Positions 1 to 10,997 of a stretch of DNA of 64,000 bases are shown here, one piece after another. The position numbers and the translations under genes are program-made. The first letter of the stretch is position 1; each line of letters begins with the position of its first letter. Source of the DNA: Carallia brachiata (taxonomy: Eukaryota; Streptophyta; Magnoliopsida; Malpighiales; Rhizophoraceae); NCBI GenBank assembly GCA_021464245.1, contig JADCRB010000001.1:1-64000 (forward strand), read 5' to 3'. The notes below the pieces were generated by a model that saw only the letters and a program-made list of their open reading frames with translations, made no database searches and had not been told where the DNA came from.

Positions 1-177
1 CAGCATTTCTGAAATTGTATTTTTCCCAGTTTCTTCATCTGCCGTCAAACAATATCCTACAGATATTGTGCCTCTACTCTGGTTGAAGGAGCTTATCTTA
101 GTTTTGATACGCTTCTGGGGAGGTCCATGTAAAAACAAAGAACTTTTAACCACGGAAGCGGAATGGATATTGGTCAT
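1..177 (-). CDS. Partial coding exon, unknown protein, runs off left edge
   Basis: The minus strand is open for 59 codons from an ATG at 177-175 to the window edge, with no stop. The ATG lies in an A-rich context (AAAAATGAC) and an in-frame TAG lies shortly upstream, so this could be the true start of a first coding exon. The peptide contains a basic stretch (PPQKRIKTK) followed by a polar segment with TADEETGK. I do not recognise the family. The reading could also start at an internal splice acceptor: a CCCCAG precedes AAGCGT near 115 and a TGTAG precedes GATATT near 57. A 5' leader, perhaps with introns, would then lie within about 178-1300. Coding status is only moderately supported, because an open stretch of this length can occur by chance. 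Confidence 0.42.
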   Translation of the reverse strand, partial: MTNIHSASVVKSSLFLHGPPQKRIKTKISSFNQSRGTISVGYCLTADEETGKNTISEML

Positions 178-2904
178 TTTTGGCAACAGCTAGTAACAAG
201 AGTGATACATCACTTATGAAGTGATGAGATTTAGACGTTGGTAATCAAATAACTAGGACGGCAAAAAGATAACTTCTGCTAAACTAGGTTTCAACCTTCT
301 ATTCAGGCTACAACAGGTTTCACTAACTAATCTGCAACCCCACCATACTTTAAAAACGCATAGATATCATTTTCCAACAGCAACACTTGCCAGTTCATGC
401 ACATTAGAATGAGTAAATATTTGGCAGCAGCCTGCCGCGGAGTTAAAAAAAAAATTACTTTCTCTGAATAACTCTTTACAAAAATCCATCTAATTACATT
501 ACACTAAGCCTCTTCTTGTACAACATCAGGCGTACGATCTACCCAAACTTACTTGGTTTCTTCGTTAGCTCCAATACCATAGCAATGTATCCCAAACCCC
601 CACTAGAATAATCACAACCGTTGAAATTACTTACTCAGGCGGACGGGCAATACGAAACCAACCGTAAATCTATATATATTTTCCACCCAAAATGATCAAA
701 AATTTCACTGAAAAAAAAAAAAAAAGGAAATCTGATAGCTCAGGTAGGCAGTAGCCACACGCAGAGTTAAGTTTCAAATTCAATTCTAACTATGCAGTAT
801 CTGCAAAAACTACAACATAAAACCGCGCCTAAAATCCAAAAAAAAAAAAATTAAATTAATAGTAAAATTAAAAGCTTAAAATGAAGAAACATGCAATCAG
901 ACATGAACAGACTAATTAAACGAAACGAGATAGGCCTAGATTGATTGCAAATAGACGCGAGACGCAGAGACGCGTTTCGGTTATTGAAAAATTAACGATA
1001 ATTGGGGGGAAGAAGAAGAAAACGAAAAACAAACAAACGCGAACGCAACGATTCCCAATCGCGCGTGGAAAATTAAATCATAGGCTTGAAAAGTATAATT
1101 TTCTCCGGAAACAAACAGAAAATAAATAGACCTCAGCAGGAGCAACCATTGTTTTCTGGTCTCGGCTCGATTAAATTCTCTGAACCTCTCGCTTCGCTGC
1201 TGCTTATTCTCCTCCTCCTGTTTTCAGTTTTCTCTTTACTGCTGATTTTTATTGCAATTGGGACCAAAATGATGTCGCAAACAAAGCATGGATTCTGAAC
1301 GTAGAAAGACGAAAATAGCCCTCATCTGCCAAATGAACTTATGAATGTATCGATATCATGACGCTGTGAACTTTTAGTTTAAATAATGTTAACAGTATAT
1401 TAATAAGTGTGAGGTCGAGAGTTTAAATTCTCAATTTTTTCAATTATTTTCCTTCTCTCTTAATCCGTTAGTATAGTATAAATTTAAGAAAGTTAAAAAA
1501 AAAAAAAAAGTCCGGGCGATGGATCCAGATTACGATGGTGAAAAGAATGTCGAGAGTGGGGGGCTGTGGGCGTCTTGGTCATTTCACAAGCGGAGTTGGT
1601 GACTGGTGGTGGCGCTCTGCACCTGGGCCCAGTTCTTGTCCTGATTCAAAGGGTCCGGACTCGGCTGTTGAGATTTTTATCGGAGAATTTATTTATGTTT
1701 ATTCAAAATTTCATTAAAAAAAAAAAGTCAGATGAAAATTCTACCAGTAGACCACCTGCGCTCGGAGCAAAATTTCAAAACATTATTAAAGCCCACAGAA
1801 TAATCAAGAGATGTCTGATTAATGTTGTTTTATTGACAATAAAAGACACGTTATGACTTTTTTTTTTTTTTATCCTAAGTAGCAAATTTATTTTATTAAT
1901 TTATCGTGGTTGCACGAGTGACGAGACCGTATGCATTCTAAAAAGCCTATTTTTCTTTTCAATTTTGTGGGTCAAACCTCAAACTCATACTCCATCGTCA
2001 AGATTTCAAAACCGGATTTTACGTGTAAGTCCAACATTCCAAAAACAAAACAAAAAAAGAAAAAGAAAAAGAAGTGAAGATAATGTTATTATATTAGCTA
2101 GAAATCCTTAAAAAAGTCAATTATTTTTTTTTATTCTTAAGTCTATATGTCTATAAAAAGCCATTAACTCAACTCAATAAAAGCCTTTTTCAAAAACGTT
2201 TATATATTTAAATGATTGACAAACTACAGGCCCCTAGATTAGTGAACAATTACTTTATAAAGTAATTAAAATACTCGTTTGCTAACATTAAAATTTTATA
2301 ATATTTATTATTTCGGTAATATTATGTGCTGCTACTCCTAAAAAACCCGCAAACTTGTATGAATCCCACCTCGTCTAGAACTTTGATTGAACAAACTTGG
2401 ACTCGATTTAGCTTGCCTTAAATCGTGACCTTGCTGATAGAATGCCGAACCTTGACTTTAACATGAACGTGTCAAAATTGGATCAATTGTAGATTTGTAG
2501 TCCATAGTTTCATTATAACAAGTATATAGAGACTTACATCTATAAGCTCGAACCACAATAACGGCATCAGATACACCCAAAAAATAAAAAACCAGCAATG
2601 TTTATGCCAAAATCTGAATGTTTCATTTTGAAGTGAAATGATTGTAGTAATGACATTACAAGACACTTCTTCAACATATTTATTAACTGAAAACCAAAAC
2701 ATAAAAGAGAGTAATTTTGCGGGAAGAGGGGAGTGAGCAATCCATCACCACAAATATCTTCACTTCCTAAGATACGATTAATAACATGGAGTCACACCAC
2801 AAGATTCAAAGTTGCATTGCATTTAGGATTACAACAACTCAAGAGTTAAGTACTGGAAGCCACCAGCATACTCTATACTCATAGGCTTCACAGTGCTATT
2901 TTAT
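178..2904. other. Intergenic or 5' leader region, no gene recognised
   Basis: This stretch is AT-rich with many A and T homopolymers (714-724, 838-849, 1497-1509, 1859-1871). Around 930-1290 the GC content is higher and a CT-rich stretch appears (1190-1240), which would suit the promoter or leader of the leftward gene at the window edge. The short open frames here resemble no protein I know. Confidence 0.4.
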
Positions 2905-3045
2905 ACATATATTTTTTTTTGTCTTTGAGAAGGATCACGGTCCACAGATACATAAGGGAGAGGGACTACTAAGAGGTAGGATTTGAACCTTGCCTCCCAC
3001 TTGGGCATACTGCCCAATAACTAGCTGGGCAACACCAGTTGGTAA
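2905..3045 (-). mobile_element. tRNA-derived SINE-like element
   Basis: Read on the minus strand, the element starts with a tRNA-like head: a box A-like stretch (GTTGCCCAGCTAGTTATTGG) and then a good box B (AGGTTCAAATCC). It ends in an A-rich tail, seen as a T run at 2911-2920 on the plus strand. It is flanked by an imperfect target duplication, cagtgctattttat at 2891-2904 and cggtgctatcttat at 3046-3059, with 12 of 14 bases equal. It lies about 140 bp past the stop codon of the acireductone dioxygenase gene, so it may sit in its 3' UTR. Its box B and orientation match the copy at 9951-10084. Confidence 0.6.
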
Positions 3046-3197
3046 CGGTGCTATCTTATTCGTGGAGTTATAATCTTTATTTCCATATGCATGTTGCATA
3101 CATCTCAGCTATACAAATATAGTAAAGGAGGCGGTGTGCAACATATCAACATAGACAAAGACATTCTATCATCGCACACCGTATTAATCAATGACCT

Positions 3198-5055
3198 TTA
3201 ATGAGCTTCAAGTGCCACCCCAAGATTCTCGGTCAAACTCTTCATATAACCTTTCCTCGCAGGATGCTCTTCCTGAGGCCGATTATATGCTGTCCACACT
3301 GGCTCTCCCACAAACAACCTCATTAACTGCACCCGTCATCCAGAAAAAAGATGCTATGGATCAATACATACAACAAACTGTAAAAACTTATCCATTAATC
3401 TTTACCATGCCATAACTTAATTTACCTTAACATAGTTACTGGTGTCAAGGGTGAAGCGGTGATAGATTCCTGCTGGCAGAACAATAAGATCACCTGCCTT
3501 GATCCAGATTCGTATCCAATGATCATTCTTGTCTCGAACATCAAAGTATCCACTCCCTTCTAAGCAGTAGCGGATTTCTTCATCAGCATGGATATGTTCT
3601 GTGTAGAAGTTCTTCAGCTTCTCATCATAGTTGGAAACTTTCTCTGGGCAGAGATCAAGCATATCCTGTGACATGTGGGATGAAATAACTGATATTATTC
3701 CCAGCACAGTCTGACTAATTTAAAAAAGAAGAGCATTGAAGACCTTGAAGAACTGCCAAAACCAGCAGCCAAACCATCCTCTCAAGAACAATTTTTAAGA
3801 CCATAGAGATATAAGCACATCACCATATAAATGGTTGCTCTCAATTGATAGCCTTTTTGCCTAAAGTAGGGTGAAGCCTGAACACCGCATACATATGCCA
3901 TCAAACCTTGCAATTCAGAAATTCGGAGGCTCATTCGCTGAGGCCCCTTCTTCTAACAATGAAAGGAAGACAAGTCTCTTGGCAAGCACAACCTAGTTCT
4001 TGGGTTTTCATCAGCAGCTTGTTCACGATATCTCACTCTACATGTATAAGCTCCGAAGGTTGGGATTGCATTATGCCGTATCCCATGATTTGGTAGATTT
4101 ATTTCATATAATGAGTACAAAGAAATCGGAGAGCGACAATAATAAAACGCTGAATTCCATCATTGAAAACCTTGAAATAGTGTAAAGCTAACTCCGATTG
4201 AGTTTTAAGCAAGTAAGTTTCTCTCATTTTCCAAAAAGTAGTCCATGAATTTAACTTGCTAACAACCAAGACACATATTAACAATAAATGGGTACAAAGG
4301 TTCTAGGAATAGTAGGTGCCACTAGAAGATTTAAATCTAGTGAAGTAACTGAGCAAAAGGGATAAAACAGCAGGCAATGCACCCAACCTGAAGCAGCACA
4401 TAATTTAGCACATTCTGACAATTTTACTCAATCCAACAGCATTTGGATAATAGGCTATCTTGCCAATAGCATCCAAGAAGCTATCTTTGCTGTATTTGAA
4501 ATTGTTTTTTCTGCTCATAAATTTAGGACATGATTTCGTTTGTGAAACAAATGTGAATCCTTAAATCTACATTACAACAATATAATTATAATTTAAAAAA
4601 AAAAAACCCAAAAAAATTGAAGCAATCATCTGGGTAAACAAATATCGTACCATGTAACTGTAACCTCTGGCTTCCCTAATCTTCTTCAGTTCTTCATCAT
4701 TCTCGTAGTCCTTTGGGTTCAACTGCCAATATAACACCCCCAACTCTGCGCAACACCCACTTATTATCAGACACTAAACAAGATGAAAAAATAACGAAAA
4801 CCCAGATAGCAAACAGAGGAAACAGACCAGCCAAATGGTCCAACGACACAGGCTCGTTTGGGTTGCGGCGATGCGGGAGTCTTTTGTCTTCACTGCTTTC
4901 GTCCATGTACCATGCCTGCAAAGAAATAAATAAAAACAAAAACAAAAAAAAGAGGCAGCAATTCCGCAACTAACAAAAGAAGATATAGAGAGAGGGCGGG
5001 CGAGTGATTTGATATGTAGCCGAGCTTTCTCTCTCCAGCTCACCTCAATAGCCAT
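3198..5055 (-). CDS. ARD: Acireductone dioxygenase (ARD), 5 exons
   Basis: This enzyme oxidises acireductone in the methionine salvage (Yang) cycle, giving the 2-keto acid precursor of methionine and formate when Fe is bound. Exons: 5044-5055, 4828-4915, 4651-4745, 3426-3665 and 3198-3326. All introns are GT-AG and the joined frame is 187 codons plus TAA, the usual length. The start gives MAIE, then the conserved AWYMDES; exon 1 is only 12 nt. The cupin metal ligands are present: HIHADEE (His89, His91, Glu95) and IYHRF (His134). The C terminus carries the family motif [11 protein letters not shown]. Intron 3 (3666-4650) is the longest and holds no gene. A G-box lies about 135 bp upstream of the start. 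The protein should be soluble in cytosol and nucleus. I see no defect. Identification is firm; which of the usual ARD paralogues it represents cannot be told. Confidence 0.95.
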
Positions 5056-6157
5056 GGAGGCAGGACAACTTGAAAGACTTCCACCCTGTCTCTCTCTATA
5101 CACGCTCCGACTACGACGACGAGTGGGACGGACTGCCCTCTTATGTCGATTTTTAACCATTGTAGATTTGTCCGTCCACTATAGGTTGCCACGTGTAGGA
5201 TCCGATTCCCTCTCATTATTTTGTGGTGTGGACTTCTGTAGGCTGTAGATTTATCATGCCTCGTACGAAAAATTGCGAATAGAAAAAATTCTATTTATTT
5301 ATATAATTAAATGATTAATATTTATAATTAAATTAAATATATTTTTTTATTAATTTTTATCATAAATAACAATTATTTAATTATATAAAATAATTAATTT
5401 ATTACATATAATTATTTTACTTATTATTTAATGTGCCTGTACGTACAACAAAAGGCTCTGATAGATTATGACATTGATATGGCCCTACGGAATGGTTCAA
5501 AAAAAAAATATATATATATATATATAGATACATATATAGGCAGGGGCACCAGCAATATTTGATAGATTGCATAATTGAGCATACATTTAAATTTTACATT
5601 ACCGCAAAGACGATAACTGCTCAAGCCGTCAAGCGGCAATCCTCAACCGAGGATACATTGGCAACAAAGAGAACACTGAACACTAGGATTCTAGTACAAA
5701 ATTGATCAGCCGTTGCGTTAAAAGGATCTCTCGTAGGGGATGGCTCAGAAATAGCAGAGTGTGCGGTGAATGGAAATTTCATAACGTACACCCACGTTCA
5801 AACGCTTCGTGTTCTAGGATAGTTTGTCCTTCGACAATGATGATTGTTCCTCAGAGAAAGGCTCTGTACCCAGATTCGAGCACCATATATTCAACACCAG
5901 CATTGTAACATCACAGATTCAGTATTCTTGGACGTCTGCAGAGGACCGCACACAGATCAGGAGGAAATTGTAAAAATCAACAATTCATACATGAGAATTG
6001 AGGCTCTAGTCAGCAAATTCATCGCGCAACTTTGAGCTAATAAAACAGACAATCGAAAAGCTTTTAGTTGATTACCTTCATTAAGGTCAACAGAAAAGTT
6101 TGCAATCTTTGGTACCGGTTGTTGGGTTGGGAACTTGTGCTGCTATAGGTTGATTGC
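5056..6157. other. ARD promoter side and PPD 3' flank
   Basis: The half next to ARD (5056-5250) is GC- and CT-rich with a G-box and is the likely promoter and leader. The middle (5270-5450) is very AT-rich and ends in a TA microsatellite at 5511-5526. The part from about 5580 to 6157 is more complex and directly follows the stop of the PEAPOD-like gene, so it probably includes its 3' UTR. No further gene was recognised. Confidence 0.5.
5190..5195. promoter_or_regulatory. G-box CACGTG upstream of ARD
   Basis: A palindromic CACGTG in the context CCACGTGTAGG lies about 135 bp upstream of the ARD start codon. G-boxes of this form bind plant bZIP and bHLH factors. Its position suits a proximal promoter element, but function is inferred from position and core sequence only. 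Confidence 0.35.
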
Positions 6158-9100
6158 TCATTCGAGGTTTGTGTCCTCAGATGTTGATTCAAATACACCC
6201 CAAACTGGAAGATGACGGCCTGAACTTTTCCTGCCTTTAAATCTTCCCCTAAAACAAATATAAGCAGTTAAAGTAAGAAAGAAAATGGGAAGACAACTGG
6301 CTCCTGCGACAACTCTAATTACATGCAAGTTAATTTGTTTCAACAGATCAGTCACAGTTACTTAAGATACCTGTCTTTTCTCTTCTCGAGATATCTCTGT
6401 AATGACACTTTTCGGCTCGTTTGACCCTCTACATCATAAGGAAGCACACCAAGTGTCATGTGGCATATCACGGTATTCACAGCAGTTTAAAAAAAAATAT
6501 ATCAAATAAGGACATTCTCTCCAGCAAAAGGGGTAAAAAAATATGACTAGTAAGCAGAGTACAACGGAAATTCTGCTGAAACATGCAAAAGTAGGATTGT
6601 TTGCATGTATGAAGGTGGCCAAAACACATTCTCTGAATACTGCTGAAGGTGCTAGAGATGCTAGGACTTGTGCAAATAGTTTGCAGTGTCCGTTCCAGCA
6701 AAGAAGAGGACAGCATTGAGAACATGCATCTAGGCAAGGGGGTTTTAATGGTCAACAATGTCATTGAAGGAAACATCCCAGGAATGACGTCGGCAACCCC
6801 ATAAATGGATGTATTGTCTAAGTGCAGTTTGGGACTTGTTGGGGAAAAGACTAAACTACAATGAACGAAATCCAATGTTATGCCTTTTAAATGCAGAATT
6901 AAAAACTGTTGATGACAAGAACCTATTTCTAAGAAAGGTTAGCTTTCTCCCTTCCCCTTCACAAGCATGAGAACAATTTAACAATGTCTTGGTACCAAAT
7001 ACATCCTTGCATACACCTCCATCGTTTAATGAAACCCATTTTGAAAGGAGTTAAATATCTAGCAAGCCTACCAGAGAAAACAAAGCACGATCTAAATGAC
7101 ATACCAATCATACATATGCATAGTGTTTTTAGTTGCTTTAATGCCTTTCTTAGTACTTGCTAATTTGGCAGAGGAAGCATATACTACTGGAAATATTCAA
7201 TCCCAGCCAGATTCTGGAAATCAGTAACTTCCTAACATCACAAAATGGAGATCCATACTCATCTTCTTCAAAGAAGGCAATGATCACATCTTGCAGCACC
7301 CAGGATTCTTCAGCATAGCAAAACAAGGTAACGTACTTACCATGGTCATGAACCGCGTTCCCTTTCTCCTGGCATTGTTGAGGATATTCTGTAACCTTTT
7401 CTGTAGTGTCAAACCATAACCCCATCAATTGATTCGCCACTACACAGAAATCTCCTCTTTTTCTAAGTAAATTGATGTTGACACAAAGACTTTGGACCTA
7501 ATGAACTAGCAGCAAAACAAATGCACATCTTTTATCACACATGTGATGAAACATTCACTCTTAGCACACTAACTAGGCAGATCTGGCAGTCAATTGGAAT
7601 CATGAAACTGAGGAAAAACCACAGGATCCATTAACAATACCAACGCATCAATATTGTGTGTGATTATATGTGTTGCATAAGCAAGTTTTGATTACTTAGT
7701 TTACTTAATGAAATAGACTACAAATTGTTCAGAAAACATTTAATTATATATGTTCTCATGTTAAGTAAAATATCTCTGTAGCTCTACAATGAGTCAAATG
7801 TAATAGAAGTGGTTCTTGAAGAAGTAATCAAATACCAAAGAATCGTGAGTTTACAGATCAAAAAGTAGACCTTTCATCCTAAAACCCTACCTGTTAGTGT
7901 TTTTGGCGAGATTGTAGCGCCAGAGGGAATAAGGATACGTTGATCAGCAGGGGTCTGTAAATGACATGGAAATGGAAGCGCTCTGGTTCCACCAATCGCA
8001 TCATCCATAGACACCTGGATTGGACTTGCTGCAAGGTGCATGATTGCCCGAGCCTGCAAACCCATATTCGTATGCATTGGAAGGCCTGGCCAACATTCTA
8101 TCAGAGTTATCCCCATGAATCCACGCAAAGTGGAAGCTCCATTACCTTATCAGGCGGGACGCCATCATACACATTCACCTTGCCAGAGTAAAAAATCGTC
8201 AATTGCCCAAAAGATCCATGGACTGCACCTGGACTTCTGCAGCCACATTAAAAATCAAATTAGTTCAAACAATTGCCACACATACACCGCAAGACAAAAT
8301 CATCACAGCTCGAGTATCGGGCAACATAAAGTTTCCAAACCGCATCGGTAGATCATTGCAGTTTAATTAACAGGTTCTGTACAATCATCTGTGTTCCGGT
8401 GCCAACAATAACATCGGCTTGAAAGTTGCAAAATTTAAGACTAATGTGAAATATAATCGCACCCCAGATGGCCAGAAAAGAAGAAGAACCTGGAAAGAAC
8501 GGCATTATAATCAGCCTCATCGGCTTGAGAATCCAACTGGGCTGACCTCGGAGAATCGTTGACCCCACCCCCAACAGTCCCCTCTACTGAAACTGAAGCA
8601 ATATTGTTCGCATCCCCACTCGCTTCCTTGGCCGAATCGCCGGAATTCAGCGTCGCCTACATGGTTTACAGTTAGTAACCACTGTCTATTTAAGTGAGAC
8701 CGCTACTCATCCCACAGTGAAGAGAGTGAAAGTAGCATAAGAGAGCCGGGGACTCACCGGCGGCGGGGGCGGCGTCGTCGTCGTGGCCTGCGGCTTGGAG
8801 ACGAGGATTTTCCGGAGAGCGCCGGCGCCGGAATCCTCGCTTGTCTCGAGGAGAGCCTTCAAGGAAATGACTTGCTGGATCGCCTGGGATTTGTTCCACG
8901 ACGGCCTTCGCATTCCTGTACGGACATTTATTACTATTATTTTTATTTTTTCCATGTCCAATAACGGAAAAAGAAAGAAAAAAGAAAGGACACGTGTCAA
9001 CCGTCTCCTTTCCCTTCGTCGCCGGAAAATATGGCGAAATCGGAGGACAAATTTGAGGGAAAAAAATTAATTCAAATTAAAAAAAAATTAAAGAACTCTT

Positions 9101-9254
9101 TTTTTTTAATTTTTTTCACTTTTTTTTTTTTGTTTACCTTTTCTTTGAGGTACTTGCGGCAATCTTCGCGGGTGAGCTGGGAAATGTCTTCTTCGGTGAG
9201 TTGGGTGAGGGGTTTGTCAAGTATTGACCGGAATGACGTCACGCCGGCGTCCAT
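6158..9254 (-). CDS. PPD/TIFY4: PEAPOD/TIFY4-like transcriptional regulator, 8 exons, one-base frame break
   Basis: PPD proteins join KIX8/9 and NINJA-TOPLESS to repress division of dispersed meristematic cells in leaves. Exons: 9138-9254, 8758-8915, 8490-8656, 8146-8236, 7891-8053, 7341-7400, 6371-6428 and 6158-6248. The N-terminal PPD domain shows LTEEDISQLTREDCRKYLKEK and then GMRRPSWNKSQAIQQV. The TIFY core QLTIFYSGKVNVYDGV is at about residues 159-174. The Jas-like segment RKVSLQRYLEKRKDR is at about 258-272 and is followed by a 29-residue tail ending in TNLE. All junctions are GT-AG and keep phase except exon 1/2. Exon 1 ends in phase 0 (AAG|GTAAAC) but exon 2 needs one extra base. The coding sum is 905 nt, one short of 302 codons. 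The gap falls in an A run, so either an assembly error or a real frameshift is possible. A G-box lies in intron 1. Family identity is firm. Confidence 0.88.
8989..8998. promoter_or_regulatory. Palindromic G-box in PPD intron 1
   Basis: The perfect palindrome GACACGTGTC lies in the first intron, close to the transcription start side of the PPD-like gene. TIFY family genes are often controlled by MYC-type bHLH factors through G-boxes, so this is a candidate intronic element. The role is inferred. Confidence 0.3.
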
Positions 9255-9950
9255 GACTGCCGTCGAGGCCCCTCGCCGGCGCCGCTTATTTTAGCTGAAC
9301 TAAAAAAGTTAGTGAGTGGGGGGGGGGGGAAGGAGTGGGAGGTGGTGGCCACGGCGGGCGGTTTTTTTAGTTTATGGGAGGGGCGTGGAGAGTGGGTAGA
9401 GCTTTTTAGGAGTTGGGGTTGCACCCTAGGCTGCCACGTAGATAGATGTCTGTGGTTAATTACGGATATTAATAATTGATGATTGAAAGACCATATTGGA
9501 CTTCTTGATCTCCGAAATCACGTTTGTGCCACTCGTGTAATAAATAAACTGATAACGACGCAAATCTGAGTGATACTCGCCCACCGGCTCTTTCTTACTT
9601 TTAGTTATATAGCAACGCAGTCACAGAGTATGCACAATACGTTCAATTCATTTAATACTTTATATACAATATGTATTTTTTAATTTAATGAGTCTTTTAT
9701 TAAGACTTAGTTGCCTAAGAATTAAGCTAAAGGATCATTTTTAACTGCTATCATGTGCCGATTTCTCTAATCGTGTACTGAGAGCTTTTGTGCTCGTTGT
9801 CGGGTTTTGGTCATTGTCTCCGAGTTTTGGGCTAGTTGTGCTCTGGTTTGAGATTGGTGCTCTGGGGTGCACTTTATGTCCTGTGTCTGCTTGTTTGCCT
9901 TTGTTTGTGGGCTAGGGCGTTGATTTTGGTGGTGTGTGATTTTGTTGTAT
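9255..9950. other. PPD upstream region and G/T-rich unique stretch
   Basis: The part next to the gene (9255-9440) is GC-rich with a G tract at 9319-9329 and is the likely leader and promoter. From about 9770 to 9950 the plus strand is strongly G/T-rich, with words such as TTGTGCTCGTTGTCGGG. It resumes after the SINE at 10098-10273. It may be a remnant of an older retroelement, but no protein motif supports this. Confidence 0.35.
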
Positions 9951-10084
9951 TTTTTTTTTTTTTTTATCTATAAGGAGTCTTATTAAGCATTTGCAGAGGA
10001 AAAAGTGAGGTTTGATAGGATTTGAACCACTGTCTACTGATTGAGAGACAACCCCTCAACCAGTTGAGCAAATGTTTAACCTCT
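9951..10084 (-). mobile_element. tRNA-derived SINE with target-site duplication
   Basis: On the minus strand it begins with a clear tRNA-like box A (TTGCTCAACTGGTTGAG). Box B follows (GTGGTTCAAATCC), and the element ends in a long A tail, seen as a T run at 9951-9966. It is flanked by gattttgttgtat (9938-9950) and gattttattgtat (10085-10097), which match at 12 of 13 bases. The length of about 134 bp and the poly-A end fit a Pol III SINE moved by LINE machinery. It split a G/T-rich segment that continues on its right side. Confidence 0.7.
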
Positions 10085-10273
10085 GATTTTATTGTATCTT
10101 TTAGTTCACATATGTGCTAAGTAGTCGGGCTTTCTTTTGGTGAGTCCCTAGCCCTCATCATCTCTCCCTTGGGCCGTGGAGGTGGGAGACGTTCTCTCTT
10201 TTGGGTGCCGTCGGCTCATGTCCGACCGTTGTGGTGATGGCGTCACGCCTTCCTAGGAAGCTGATGGTCGGGG

Positions 10274-10982
10274 TGTAAAGCGTAAATTTCGAGGCTAAAA
10301 CAATTAAACTCGAAAATACAAAAATAAATTACAAATAAAAATTGTAAAGTAAAAGAAAATTTACGTGGGGTCGATCTCCGTAGATCCTCCGATTATTGTT
10401 CCTTTTTTTGACTCTGTGAAGGGCTGCACGAGCTTGATCTTGACAGAAATAATTTCCACCGCTTTTTCTTGAACTGGATAGACTGAAACTGTATCTGATT
10501 TGGATATTTTTGACTACGTTTAAGAACCGTAGAGATTCGATCAGAGCCGATCTGGATTTAATTTCACCGAGGGTCGACTGGACTTGTTCTCGGATGAGTT
10601 GCCTGGATTTTACTGAGAGCCGTATGAGACTTAATCTCAGCCGGATTTGTGGTATTTTGATTTTTTTTTTTTTTTTTTTTTACTATCTCTCTCTTCTTTT
10701 TTTTTTTTTTTTCTTTTTTCTTCCGCTTTTTTTTTTTTTTTTTTTTTTCGCCTGCTGCTGGCTGCCTTCTTTTCTTCTTTCTCTTCTTTTTTTTTCTTTT
10801 CTCTGCCTCAATTGATTTGGGGGGAGGCCATTTATAGGCTTCCCCCACCTGCCTGCCACCAACCAATTGGTTGGTGGCTTTTAAAGGTTGGCTGTCAACC
10901 TTGACTTCAAGGTTGGCGGCCAACCACTTTTTTTTTTTTTTTTATTATTTATTTTTTTTTAAAAAAAAGTTATTTGTTTACA
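10274..10982 (-). repeat. Left (3') LTR
   Basis: This repeat starts TGTAAAGCG and ends TTTGTTTACA on the plus strand, giving TG...CA ends. It matches 19719-20368. Compared with that copy it has a 25-bp extra segment in the region of the GGTTGG repeats (about 10887-10911) and longer T tracts (10662-10681, 10698-10711, 10728-10748). The T tracts become A tracts when read in the direction of the element. Confidence 0.92.
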
Positions 10983-10997
10983 AATGCCCCCACTTCA
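10983..10997 (-). other. Polypurine tract
   Basis: On the minus strand, AAGTGGGGGCATT directly precedes the TG start of the 3' LTR. A G-rich purine run at this place is the usual plus-strand primer of LTR retrotransposons. Confidence 0.6.

Noticed and set aside
1380..1440. tRNA-like box B (GAGAGTTTAAATTCTC)
   Set aside because: No box A at the right distance, no tail and no target duplication; probably chance or a very old SINE.
4713..5248. Open frames of 79-128 codons around ARD exons 1-3
   Set aside because: They run through ARD introns and its promoter or lie in the wrong frame or strand; the spliced ARD frame explains the region.
8353..8574. Possible extra PPD exon (frame with ADVIVGTGTQMIVQNLL)
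   Set aside because: The 8490-8656 exon joins in phase directly to 8146-8236 (R-SPGAV), so no exon is needed, and the peptide does not fit the family.
10510..10923. Phe-rich and Lys-rich open frames in the LTR
   Set aside because: They are translations of T/A tracts in the LTR and have no protein features.
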